Assembly: GCA_027625915.1 (NCBI GenBank) | Contig: JANTQA010000032.1 | Span: 7,688,001-7,752,000, forward strand | Direction: 5' to 3' | DNA length: 64,000 nt | From: Anaeramoeba flamelloides | Taxonomy: Eukaryota > Metamonada > Anaeramoebidae | The notes under the pieces: model-generated | Database searches by the model: none | What the model saw: only the letters and a program-made list of their open reading frames with translations | What the model was told of the DNA's origin: nothing | Shown here: one piece after another, positions 12,403 to 24,731 of the stretch | Layout of the letters: each line of letters opens with the position of its first letter | Numbering within the stretch: position 1 is the first letter of the stretch | Position numbers and translations under genes: made by a program

Positions 12403-15400
12403 TTATTTTTTATTTTTTTTCTTGTTTTTGTTACTTTCTTCCTTTTTTTCGTTAAATCTGGAGATAACATTATAGGCAAAGGTTTCAATTTGGTTAATGA
12501 TTGTTGGTGACAAAGGATTACCATCATTTTCAACGCATACGATTGGGTATTCTTTTTCATGAGCGTAAGGTGTTAAGAGTGCTTCTGTCAATCTACCGGG
12601 GATACAGGCGAATGGGAAGATGACTGCTGTTCCGTCGAATCCGTGTTTCATTGAAACTGCGCCAGCGCACGAGCCTGGGACTGCTTCTGTACCTAATTCT
12701 GTACCACCAAAGATGTTTTCGACTTGAGCGAATTCCTTTCTGTCGCTTGGGTATTCGATGAGTGCGCCGGATTTGTGCCAGAGATGTTCGACCTTGTTGT
12801 GTTGATATTTTTTCCATTTCACTTCGACTTTCAATTTCAAAAAGTCAAAGAATTCTTTGGAAGCAAATCGTTTATAGAATGGGACTTCCTTGAGAGACTT
12901 TTTGTTTTCAATGTCATGTGTGTAGTCGACCCATGAGATCCATTCCATGACATCTTCGACTTTACAGATGATTCCATATTGGGAGAGGATATCGATCAGG
13001 GGATCGCAGGAGAATGGGTCTCTTCTTAAGTAAATCTCACCAACGATGTAGACCTTTGGTGCGTCCTTAGGATCCATTTTAAGGGGGATCTTTCCTAATT
13101 GTTCTGCCCATCCTTCAATTTTTGGCCAGATTGCGTCCATGCCGCCGTCTTGCATTAATTGGACCATCTCGCTTTTGATTTCGTCCATTAATTTGAATGC
13201 AGATTTTTTGTCTACGGCTAAGGCTCTGAAGGTGTTTTGGATATCTCTCATAACATCTGATAACATGAGTCCATAGAAGACTGTCATCGCAATACCAGGT
13301 CCGAGCTCGTCATAGGAATTTACCGAGCTTGGGGAGAAGATTTGCACAGTGTCGTAGCCCATCTCTCTGAGCAGACCTTCAAAGAAGATACCGTATTGTC
13401 CATATCTACATGGTCCCGAGGAGCCAGGTAAAAAGACAAGATCGACACCTTCAGTGTTTGGTTCGTGTGTTTCAAAGTATTCCAAGATGGATCCGAGTAC
13501 TAAAAGGGCTGGGAGGCATTCCTTTCCGGACATGACTGATCTGGCCAAGGAAAGTGAGCGTTGGTTAGGGAGCTTTGTTCCAATTGTATTCATGCCGAGG
13601 GCCTTAAATGAGGCAACGATCAGATCCGAGGTCAATTCACCGAGTGGGGGGAAGATAAAGTTCACGCGTGGGTCTGTCAAGAGGAATCTCTTTTCTGGGT
13701 TTTCTGTATTCTGGATGTAGCAATTTTTCTTATCGATCAAAACAGTTTCCCATTTCCTTTTTTGTTGCATGGGCACCTCCTTAATGTTAGCCTTGGTGTA
13801 ACCCTCGACGATATCTAAAAAGGCTTCAATTCTAGTGTCGACACCAGCGTCTGCGACATGTGAGTCCAATTCCAAGACAAGGAATGGCTTGGTGTTGTAG
13901 ATCCATCTCATGTAATGCAAAATAAAGGCATCTGGGCCGCAACTGAAATTGGTGATCCAACAGGCATACACGTTCTTCATTCTCTTCACCTTCTTGGCGA
14001 TCTTCAAATTGTATTGCCCAAAGTACCAATACATGTTCTTTTCGATTGGCTCGTCGGTTCCTCCAAAGCTTGGGGAAATGAAGTCGAAGGGGATCACTGT
14101 CGATTGGCGTGTGACAAATTTTCTTGGGATCGACATGTTTGTGGTCTTTGTGAAGGCGTTATAGGCCCTACCGAACAGGACAACGACTGGCCTCTTTGGT
14201 GGGTTTTCCTCCAAGTGCTTGAAAAATCTGTCGCCAATGGAGTGGAATTCGGATTGGCACAATCGTTGCATCTTGACGGCGTGTTTCCATGCCTTCTTGG
14301 CCTTTGACTTGGAAATTCCTAATTGCTCGCATGCCATCTCGATCATCGGCTTGCCAGATTGCTCCATTGTGTTTGTGAAATCCAAAATGGGTTTCAAAAT
14401 TTGTTCGTCGTCTAACTTGAATGTATTTCTGATATAATAGGGTAAGCCTTGACTGAGAGGGCAGAACAGCGCATAGTCGTCCTTGGTTAACGATTCCAGT
14501 TTCTTCAAATGAGGCAAAAAGATGTAGTCGATCTCGTCGCCCATGTTGACGACGGTTTCGGTGATCTCATGTGCAATTTCGGCGGGGAAACAATAGTCTG
14601 TTTCGCACTTTACTCGTCCCTTGGGGGTACACTCCTCAACTAATTTGACGTTCACTCCTAATTCCTTAAAGAAATGGGAATACAATGGCCAGAGCATATG
14701 AACACTGAAGACTGCGGGGGCGGCAACAGTTTTAATTTTCTTGTTGTTGCTCTTTATTTGGCTTTCTAAATCCTTAAAGTTAGCTGCATATTTTTCAAAC
14801 AAGAGCTTGGTCCTTAGTTCAACAAAATCAATAGATTCTTCGCTTGTCAAATCAATTTCCAGTCCTAAATCAATTTCGTTTTTGGCTTTATTTTTCTTTC
14901 GTTTCAGTTGCTTTAATCTTTCCTTCCTTAATGCCTTTTTGTCCTTGACATTCTTTTTTTGTGAATTTGCATATTTGTTACATCGTCCTCCAAAGTAATG
15001 CTTCACTTCTCCGGCCTTAATGATCTTGATGGGGCAATTATTTTCGCAAGACTTGCAGTTAAATTCTCCGATAGTCTCGACCTTTCTTGTGATTAATTTA
15101 TCCAAGTTGTAATTTTGGTCAGGATCGATATTTAAAAATCCTTCTTCGAATTTTTGGATACCCAATAACCCGACGCCAAAGGCTCCTAATAACTCGGGGT
15201 TAGGTGGTACAGTGACTTTTTTATTCAAAATGGATGCAACAGCCATGGGGACAGCTGCGTTCTTGGCAACGCCTCCTTGCATGACAATGTGATCTCCTAC
15301 TCTTCTGTTACCAACAACTCTTTCCAAATAATTGTATCCAATGGAAAGTACTAATCCGGCAACAATATCTTCACGTGCTGCGCCCTCCTGGGAGGCCCTC

Positions 15401-17431
15401 CTGATATCGGTGTTAATAAATGCTGAGCAATGTTGTGAAAATTTCAATGGTGCTTCAGCGGATAATGCAATTGGTGCGATCTCCTGTGGGGTCATGATCT
15501 TCAAATCACCTGCACAGGATTCTTCCAAAAAGGATCCTGTTCCTGCGGAGCATGCTTCGTTCATTGCATAATCAATTGGTACCTTGTTTCTTAAGTAGAC
15601 ATATTTGGCATCTTGGCCACCAATTTCAAAAATGGTGTCAACATCTTTTTCATAATAAGTTACACCAACAGTATGAGCAATGATTTCGTTGTAAATGGCT
15701 TCTGTGTTTGTAAAGACACCTAATAATTCCCTGGAGGATCCGGTTGTAGAAATGATTGGGATCTTAATTTGTTCATAGACAGGTCCTAATTCTTTTTTGA
15801 TTTCAATGAAACATTGTCTCAAGGCCTTAATTGGATCACCTAATGTTCTTCCATAATGTGAAGACACAATTTCTTTTGTTTCCATATCTATTAATGCAAT
15901 CTATTAAAGCAATTATTATAATTTTTTTTTTTGAGAAAGTACATTGAATTTAGACAGGTTAATGATGTTTGTGAGAAATTGTTAGTTTTTGAAAAGTTTG
16001 TAAAAATAAGAAAAGAGATTGGAAAAGAAAAGAAAAGAAAAAAAAAAAAAAAACAAAAAAAAAAAAAAATTTAAAAAAAGGAATATTATTCTGGACAATT
16101 TCTTTGAACCATAAAAAAATTCACTTAAAGACCAGTAAAATAAAAGTGAAAACCAAAAAAAAAATTATTTTTTTCAAAAAAAAAAAAAAAAGCAAGTTAT
16201 AAATTTTTTAAAATTGGAAGAAATAAATTTTCCAAAGAAAAAACAAGTCTTAAGTGGAAAGAAAATTCAATTTTCTTTCTTTTTTCATCCATTTTTCCAC
16301 TTTTAAAAAATTAAGGATTTGTATTTTTCCATCTCTTCAAAAAAATAATAAAAAAAAAAAAAAAATAAAATCACAAAAAAGGAAAAAAATTACTTTTGTA
16401 GTAGTAGAGCCACCATCGACACCCATGACATATTTTCTACCAGCAACTGGTTTTGGTTTGATGGGAGGTTTGACAAATCTGACCAAATCCTTAGCTTTGC
16501 TGAAAGGTTCAACTCTTCTAAATTTACTTTGATTTGGGGTCAACAAGTCGTCAAGTTGTGGGAGAGGGACACCAATTTTTTTAGCTAAGGTAGCGGCACC
16601 AAAGGCTTCAAAGAATGTACCTTCTTCTGGAATTATAAAATCAATTTGTGGCATTTCTTCTTTGATGTACTCGATAACATATGGGATATTGATCATGCCA
16701 CCAATTAAAAGAACTTGGCCATTTTCGACTTGTGCTTTTGAGAGCAAATCAACAACCTTATTGGCCATTACTTTGGAGAGCGATCTGACGATATCGTATC
16801 TTGTAGCTTCTCCTTTGTTCAATTTATGGGTACAATCTGTTTTCATAAAAACAGAACACCTTGTAGCTAAGGGCACAGGCTTGGCCTTATTAATTTCGTC
16901 AAAATGTTCACTTAACTTGAAGGCATCCAAATCCATTCTTCCCAATTGCTGTGCAAAGAATTGACCAGTTCCTGAGGCACACTTGGATCCTGCAAAAGTA
17001 CCAATAATTCTATTTTTGTTCTTGCCACCGATTTTGTAAACAAAATAGGATTCGCCACCTAAGGACACAACAGCCTTAACATCTTTAACTGATCCTTTTT
17101 CCATGAGCTTTTTTAACCCTTCTTCAACTGCAACGGCTTCGGTGATACCTGAAACATCGACCATTTTTCTTCCTTGTCTTCCAGTAACTAAAGAAACAGG
17201 GGTTACGTTCAATTGGGTTGAGATGTCTCGAACAACACTTTCAATTGTTTCAGAAACGTTCCCGTGATGTGGTTCAATTTTGCAAACCATTTTGTCTTTT
17301 TTAACATTTTTGGAATCTGGTAAATAACATACTTTCACAGTTGTAGATCCAACATCAATTCCTAATGAAGAAACAAACCTTTTGAGTTGCAAAGGCTTTT
17401 GGTATTTCTTTAAGGTAAGTTTTGAGAGCAT
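12403..17431 (-). CDS. Fused BadF/BcrA-type activase with DUF2229-type region (two exons)
   Basis: A 1511-aa protein from exon 1 (17431-16394) and exon 2 (15900-12403), joined in phase 0. The splice rebuilds the ATP-phosphate motif GVDGGSTTTKIALID. In order: basic leader (1-19); first ASKHA ATPase domain (GIDVGSTTVKV at about 24, C151 in CASGTGQFF, C192, LLIGG); second ASKHA domain from about 335 (GGSTTTK, FEIGGQDAKY, C463 in ACSAGTGSFLE, C504, MQGGVAKN); a CxxCxxxC...C cluster at C628, C631, C635 and C653; a Lys-rich linker (about 661-687); then the DUF2229 and dehydratase-like regions (ECTPKGRVKCETDYCFP). In the family, two activase subunits share one [4Fe-4S] cluster through these Cys pairs and use ATP to drive low-potential electron transfer to 2-hydroxyacyl-CoA dehydratases or related double-cubane enzymes. 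Here both subunits sit in one chain. The substrate is unknown. Length and domain order match fused bacterial proteins of about 1400 aa, so origin by transfer from an anaerobic bacterium is likely. The middle of exon 2 is much GC-richer than neighbouring genes. Confidence 0.93.
15901..16393 (-). other. Intron of the fused activase gene
   Basis: 493 nt, GTAATT donor and TTTAATAG acceptor, made mostly of A and T homopolymer runs. It lies right after the Lys of GGSTTTK. Splicing gives KIALIDMETKEIVS, the expected continuation of an ASKHA phosphate motif. Without it exon 1 would run into a stop and exon 2 would lack its first strand. Confidence 0.9.
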
Positions 17432-18454
17432 CTATATTAAAAAAAAAAAAAAAAAAAGAAAAAATCTAAAAAAACTTAAAGAAAAAAAAAAGTAGAAAAA
17501 GAAAACAAAAGCAAAAATAAAGAAAAGTTTGCTAAAAAAAAATGAAATTCAAATAAAATTATCAAGAAATAAAGAAGAATTTTTTGAAAAAACTCAAAAT
17601 ATTGAAATAACAAACAGTATATATTCTTTAGCTTTTCGACTTAATTACAACTTTTAAAAAAATTCTTGAAATATTATGTTTTTTAGCAAAATTCACGCAA
17701 AAATTATTATTCCATTTATTTCAATGTGATTTTCTAATTCTAAAAATTCCATCACCCTGTTGTTGTCTGTTATGATTTTGTTGCTCAATTATTCATTTAT
17801 CATAAGCAAGGTGTATTTTTTTGGTAATTTTGATTTCGTTTACAGGTTTGAAAATTAAAGTAAGAAACACAAAATACAGAATTGCAGACAAAAACTTGAT
17901 TACAAAAAGAGTTGTTTGTCCTGTTACCTGTGGAGCCTTTTCTTCAAAGAAGAGAGTGATTGTACCTTTTCATATTTTGTTGATCACATTTCTGAGTTTT
18001 CAATTTAAAAAATAAATTCTTTGACAACAAAAATAGAGACTAAACACCACAACAAAGAATTTGTTCAAGATTAAAAAGAAAAGTTTACCAAAACATAAAT
18101 TTTTTTCTTTTAAGTAAAATTATTGACAAAAAGTAAAAACCTTTTTACTAATTTTCAGTATTTGGTGATCTTAACGATTTGGTAACAATTTTCCTTAACC
18201 TTTGTTCTATTCCCTTAGTTTTCTCTTTATTTGATTCACCCTCACTTTTTTTATAAAAATAATTCGAAAAAATCCTTCAGACCATTTTAAGTGAAACAAC
18301 ATTGAATATTGTCTCTTTAGATTTTTTTTTTTCCTTTTTCTACATAATGATAATCATATTTTTTTTTTTGAAACCAATTGTATGTGCTTACGTATAAATA
18401 TTTTTCACTAAAAAGAAATTATAAATATATTAAATTGGTTTCCAAATACAATTG

Positions 18455-18600
18455 TTGAATAGCTTACCGACTCTGCCATCGCTTCTACCCATTTGGGTGT
18501 TTGATCCTTTTTGATCAGGTGTCTTCAGTTGAAAAGCTTGAGGAACTTTACTACGAAATTCACAATTATGCAAAAGAGTTTTTTCATTAATTTTCTTGTT
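18455..18600 (-). other. GC-richer island, possible internal exon
   Basis: The minus strand keeps one frame open across this island with balanced composition (it includes KVPQAFQLKTPDQKGSNTQM) and ends at a good donor, GTAAGC, at about 18466. A nearby TTTCTTTTTAG could be the next acceptor. I could not identify the protein or connect a start codon. A structured RNA is an alternative, since the plus strand forms an ACCC-ATTT-GGGT hairpin here. Neither reading is established. Confidence 0.3.
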
Positions 18601-19499
18601 ATGAAAAACTAGAATAAATTTTCAGACCAGTTCTCTTTTTAAGAGCAATCTGAAATCAGAGTTTTTTTTCAATTAGTATTGCCTTAAAACTTTTAAAATC
18701 TTTTGTCAAAGCTGTGGAAAAATAATTTGACCTATTAAAATGAACTAAAAACTTGATGACTTTTTTTGGAATTTATAAGGCAGTAAAAAGTCAAAAAATT
18801 GATCTACTCCAATCAGAGTATTTGTGGGTGTGTGTTTGCTGTCTTCATTTGAATTTTTGAGGATTGGACATTTACTGTATTTTTTTGATAAAATTGATCA
18901 AAACAACTTTCTTGTTTTACAAAAAACCAGTAAAAAATAATATTTTGGCCTTTTGTAAACGACAAAAATATCCACCACCAACATGCCCAAGAACAAATGC
19001 CACTGATTAATGATTAAAACTTTTCTTTTTAATCCCATGTTGTGGAGAAAAATAGTTTTTTATATTTGTTGATTGTGAAAATTAGCATATGCTTTTTTTA
19101 AAATTTTATTGTTCAATTAATTAAACCACAACGACAACAATATAGGCAATTCACATTAATTTATTTTTTGAACACCCCAAACTGATCGAGTTCAAGGTGG
19201 AAAAAAAAGGTAAAATTATTAAGATCTGTTTTGTTTTTCAATATCAAGAAATTTAATTGTGTTTTCAATTGAGAAAATTTTGATCATAACTAATTTAAGA
19301 AAAAATCAAATTAATTAAAATAACCCTTGGACACTTATGAATATACTTTGTTTAATAAAAGTAATATTTTTGAAAATTGATTTGATTATGTTGGAAAGTA
19401 AATAGCAACCGTCAAAAATATATTCAAGAAAATGTCATAGCAAATCAAACAATTTTAGAGCATCTTGAAAATTAAAAATAAAGTAAAAATCCGATTTCT

Positions 19500-20060
19500 A
19501 TAAACTCATTTTACTTTTAAATGCTATTTTCAAATATTGAATTATTGATTTTAAAAAGTTTTAATATTTTTTCTCTTTTTTGGAAAAGTTCAAAATTTAT
19601 CATATTTCCAATTTATTTTGAAAAAATATTATTTGCTTTGAAGAAGAAAGAAATCTTATTGTATGAAACCAAAATTAACAAATAAATTGTTCCAAAAATA
19701 AAACCAGTTCGTTTTGAAATGATCAGAATATAAAAAATCAACCTTAATTAAAAAAAATTACAATTATTATTTTAAACTTGAAAAAAATATATTTTTATTA
19801 TTTAAGGATTGATTGCAGATCATTTTCTACTTTTTATTGAACAAAAAAAATATGAGATTAAAAAAGACTTCAATTTTATTAAATAGACTCAAAAAAATAC
19901 AAATTTAAAACTCTATAAAAGTCAACTTATATTTTATCTCAATACCTTCTAATTTGATTATTCAGAATCAATAATTAATAGCACAATCTAGACAAGTTGA
20001 GTGAATTATTAACAATCCTTGGATTAAAAGTAGACTATGTTAATTACTATTTATTGAGAG
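19500..20060 (+). repeat. Dispersed non-coding repeat R1, copy 2
   Basis: Counterpart of 545-1150; same landmarks in the same order. Heavily diverged. Confidence 0.6.
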
Positions 20061-20590
20061 AAAGGAACTATTAAAGAAAATTTTATTAAAATAAAAATAA
20101 AATAATTTGTAATATAATTAACATATTGCTAAAAAGAATAATTCATCATTATTATACCTAGATAAAATAAAATCTTACCACCGTTATATTTTCTTGACTT
20201 TTCTGATTATTTCAAAAACCTATTATTTTTAACACCAAATATAAAATCCTAAAATAACCTACACACTTGGCGAAAGAGATTGCACCCAACGATAATCTAT
20301 AAGGTGTACAAAAACAAAATAAAAAGATTATCAATAACAAATAAAAATTCTACAATCTCTGATTAACAATTGGAATTCCGCAACTCTAAGATCCAGTAAA
20401 AATGTACTGATGTGTATTATCACACTCAAATATATATACATTACAGCAAAATATTTAAAAGAAAATTTTGATACACATACAAGCACACAATCTTTGCACC
20501 TTTTATTTTATTTTATTTTTTTTTTTTTTGGTTTTTTTTTAGATGCAGAGTATTACCACTCGAATCCAAAAAATCACAGTAGTTTTTATT

Positions 20591-20640
20591 TTATTTGCAC
20601 CTTAAATTTCATTAAGATTTGAGCCTTAAAAGTGACACTA
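20591..20640. mobile_element. Fragment of MITE family A
   Basis: Matches only the right terminal arm of the family (CACCTTAAATTTCATTAAG, then GAGCCTTAAAAGTGACACTAA). No left arm is recognisable, so this is a truncated old copy. Confidence 0.55.
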
Positions 20641-20779
20641 ACTTGTTTTTTTTTTCACAACATTTTAAATATTTTCAGAGAAATAAAAGATATTTTGATT
20701 TATAATTAGAATAAGAAAAAAAAAAATAATGAAATATTTCCAAATAGTATCTTTTAATATCAACAATTACCAACCCCCG

Positions 20780-20781
<2 letters not shown>

Positions 20782-20867
<86 letters not shown>

Positions 20868-20868
20868 T
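20782..20868 (+). repeat. (TTA)n microsatellite
   Basis: About 29 uninterrupted TTA units, the longest simple trinucleotide tract in the window. It lies in intergenic DNA with no open gene across it. Confidence 0.95.
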
Positions 20869-22439
20869 GGTATTTGTAGTATCTCGCCTAACATATCAAT
20901 AACACTTAATAGATTCAATTTCTATAGTCTATTTGAATAAATCAAAATGTAAAAAAATAAAATTTTGGAGTATTTTTTTTTTTCTTATTTGTAAAAATAA
21001 TTCTATTATAAAACAATTTACAAGTTTAATTAAGAAAAAAAAATATAATTTTTTTTTAATAAATATATTTTTTTTTTACAAATATTCAAAAAGTTTTAAA
21101 GTATCTATTATAAAACAATTTATATCAACTATTTTTCAAAAATATGAAATCAATTTTGAAATTTATTGGAAGATTTTTTGTAGGTTTTACACACTATTCT
21201 TATCGAAAGAAAATTTTATTTTTTAGACCCAACTCGTTTTTTCTAAATTAATGAAAAAAAAAATTTGTACTTTTTATCCCCCCCCCCTTTTTTTTTTTTT
21301 TTGTTATTTTGTAATAGTTTTCTATTTCTTTTTCTTTTATTGTTTTAAGTTTTTTTTTTTGTGTTCTTAAAATCTTGAAAAAAAAAGCAAGTTAAATAGA
21401 GAATAAAATTTTCTAGAAAAAAATCCGAAACATTCAGAGCACTGATTTGATATACTATGTTTTTAGTTCATATATTTTCAATTTAAAAACATACTTATTA
21501 AAACCCATTTTATTGAAAACTCAGCAATTGAAAAGGATCAAATATGTATTTCAATTAGTATGATCCCTATTTTAGTATTAAACTTTAGTTTTCTTTTTTT
21601 TTTTTTTTTTTTTTTTTATTATTCAGGTTTTTATAATACACCCAATAATTAACTAGTGAATTGTTTATAGAATTTGTTAAATGAATGGATTTCGATGCTA
21701 AAATAATATATTTTTTTCAATAAATTTTTTCAACTAATTTATACTAATTGTAATATCCTTTAATAAAGAATTAATATGTTAATAAAAAACACATTTCAAA
21801 AAAACTGCCTTATTTTAATTCTATTAATATTGAGGCACCTTTGTTAGTATTTATTCTATCAATTTTATCAAAAGAAAATTTATATTTTTAGATCTAAATC
21901 TTTTTTTTTTTTGAATTTCGTCAATTTTTTTTTTCTTTTTCAAATTTTTTTTCCTTCTTTTTCTTTTTCTTATCCATTCTTTTCGTTTTTAAGTATTAAA
22001 AAAAAAAGTCAAAGAAAATATATTAATACCACCAAAAAATTGATACAATATAATGTCTGATAAAACGCGGATGTTCTATGAAAAAAAAACTTCTTTTCAA
22101 TATCCTTCCAGTGAAAATTCTAGTAATAAATAACCCATAACATCCTTTTCCAAAATTGTGATTAATTTTTTTTAGCTTATAATTTTATTTTTTTATTTTT
22201 TTAAATATCAATCTTTTATTTATTTATAATAATTAAAAATATATTTTTAAAAACATTTTATATCAAGTTTTCAGAAAACACTGAAGAATATAAATATCTA
22301 TTGTTTGTACCAAACAAGTCACACTTTTTGAAATATTGATGTGATAAGAAAAAAACCCTTCATAATTGTGATCCTTTACTTAGCCAGAATAAATAAATAA
22401 TATACATAATAAATAAAAAGTTTTTTATTTTTTTATATA

Positions 22440-23010
22440 TTTTAATAAAGTTTATTGATTTTATTATCAAACTAAAATTCAGAATTTTACACACAGTCAA
22501 AACAGTTCAAAGAATCACAACAATACTATTTCATTCAAATTGTAAATAATTTTGATTTTTTCTAAAAGATGAAAATCATTTTTTCATCTTTTAGTTTTTG
22601 GTTCCATTTCATTTTTTTGAATTACCTAACCGGTTTAGGTTAATCAAAATTTTTTCCAACAATTAATATTATGTTAAATTTGAGTTGTTCCAAATAGAGG
22701 AATCCAAATAAAATTAGTTGATAGTATCTAACCATTTGATCGATCAATATTCCTAATAGAATTTAAAAAAATTTACAAAAGTCTTTTTTTTTTTGTTATT
22801 ATTCTCTCTCAAAATTTTCTTGACACCGTCTTAATTTATTTATATTGATAATTATTTATTATTTATTTTGGGAGCATTGTAATTAATAAAAAATTGTTAT
22901 CATTCAATTATTGAATGATTCTAATTTGGTATTTCTTCGGGAATTGATTAAATGAGATTTATTTTTTCAAAAATTGAATTTTGGTGTGTTAAAAATTTTG
23001 AATTGGGGTT
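22440..23010 (+). repeat. Dispersed repeat R3, copy 2
   Basis: Contains CAGTTCAAAGAATCACAA, GATCGATCAATATT, TATTGATAATTATTTATTA and TTCAAAAATTGAATTTTG, in the same order as in the copy at 41985-42545. Non-coding. Confidence 0.6.
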
Positions 23011-23660
23011 TATTTCACATAAAGATCAACTTTTTTTAAGATTTTTAAAAAACTACTCAAATTACGAAATTTTTAAATTTTTTTTAATTTAAGAGTTTGA
23101 TTTAATCTTTTTTATGATTACCTTGAACACATCTGAATGATATGTTGTTATAATTTATTTCATCACAAAAAAACACTTTTTTTTTAAAAAAAATCATAAT
23201 ATACAGCCTTAAAGACATTAATAATAATTATTAATTATTTCTTATGAACAAATTCGAATATTAGTTTTAATTCCATCTTTTCTGAGATAATAATTTCAAA
23301 CTATTTTCTTGTAAAATTACCTAAATTTATAAAAAACAAAAAAGGATTTTATCAAATTATTAAATAAATTATTAATTCTTATTTTTATTAAAATTATTAT
23401 AAAGTGAAATTTCAATGATTAAACTTTCTCAAAAATAATGCTTTAATAATAATCTAATTTTAAAAAAAAAAAATTTTTTTTATTTACACATCGAATATTC
23501 TAAAGAGTATGTGTATTTTTTATGTTAAAAACATTGTCATATTTTTCATTTTTTTTGAGATAACATTTGTATTTTTGAAACCTCTGCCGATTTGTAAATG
23601 GAATTTGGCTTTAATTTTGAAATTTTTTTCTATTTTGCTTTTGCTATCGTTTTAACAATT

Positions 23661-24699
23661 TTATTTTTTGATGTTTTCTTTTTCTTTTTCTTTTTCTTTT
23701 TCTGTTTTTTTTGGAATTTTTGTTTCCTTTTTCTCTTTTTCTTTTTCATTTTCTTTTTCATTTTCCATTAATTTACCTCTTCCTCTCCCTCTCCCTCTCC
23801 CTCTCCCTCTTCCTCTCCCTTTACCTTTCCCTCGGCCTCTACCCCTGCCTCTACCTCTCCCTCTGCCTCTATTTTTTGATCCGCGCCAATCGTTGTTTTG
23901 CTTATATGAAGAATTATCTTGAAGTGCTCTGTTATGAGTTTTATAAAAGAGAATTGTATTTTTAGGAAGCCCCAAAACCTCCATTATTTTTTTTTTAAGA
24001 TTTTCGATTGCTACCTTATCGTTTCCACGCTTATTCCATAACGAAATAATGTCCTCTTGTGTTCGGACACTGACAACCACACCACAAATTTCGTCAACAG
24101 CAACATCAAATTGCTCACCAATCACAGCGAGGATCTGAATAATTTGAAAAATAAAATTGTTTATTTGTTAATTATTGTTATTGGAGGTTTGTTGGTTATT
24201 ATGGTTATGGGTTCGAAATAAAATAATAAAAAAAAAGGTAGAAATGGAATTAGAATTGTGAGTGTTAGCGAGGTGCGATTTTTTTTTTGTTTAGTGCTTG
24301 AATATTCTTTTTTTTTTTTTCAGAATCCAAATTGGATTTGGAGGTTGTTTGTGGTCAGTTTAAGTAAGTGTTTGTGTATCGCTTTCATAAAAAAAGGAAA
24401 AAATTTACCAAGTCTTCATAAAAACGAGAAGCCAATCCTTTTCTTAGTCTCAAGATCCATTTCCCACCATTTTCGTTTTCAGGATCTTCCCATACAGGAT
24501 CAATCCCATCCTAAAGAGAAGAAAATTAATTATGAAAAATATTAAAAAAAAAAAAAAGAAAAAGAAAAAAAAAAAGCATAAGTCTTTATTAAAACCAGAA
24601 ATTTTCATCGTGAAAAAAACTTTTTTTTAAACACCAAAAAAGCAAAGAATTCGCAAAAAGGAATCATAACCAATAATCAACAACCAACAATAAAAAGAG

Positions 24700-24731
<32 letters not shown>

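Larger units (their letters stand above)
17432..23660. other. Intergenic, mostly repeats
   Basis: No complete gene recognised. It contains a GC-richer island (18455-18600, listed separately), R1 copy 2, a family A MITE fragment near 20591-20640, a (TTA)n tract, C- and T-homopolymers near 21280-21300, and R3 copy 2. The 64-codon plus-strand frame at 17821-18015 has no known motif. Confidence 0.5.

Noticed and set aside
12593-15571. Many open frames on both strands inside the activase gene
   Set aside because: They overlap the 1160-codon exon, contain no domain motifs and are shadows caused by its higher GC content.
18466-18500. tRNA A-box-like TGGCAGAGTCGG on the minus strand
   Set aside because: No B-box, no matching acceptor stem and no cloverleaf within 100 bases.
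18478-18520. Resemblance of ATCGCTTCT plus hairpin to the 5' end of U2 snRNA
   Set aside because: The branch-site-pairing GTAGTA and the rest of U2 are missing.
18973-19000. ATGCCCAAGAACAAA, like the start of eIF1A (MPKNK)
   Set aside because: It stops two codons later, with no splice donor and no downstream eIF1A exons.
23668-23965. Two plus-strand frames rich in Leu, Pro, Ser and Phe
   Set aside because: Antisense of the Arg-Gly and Lys-Glu coding repeats of the eIF4E-type gene.
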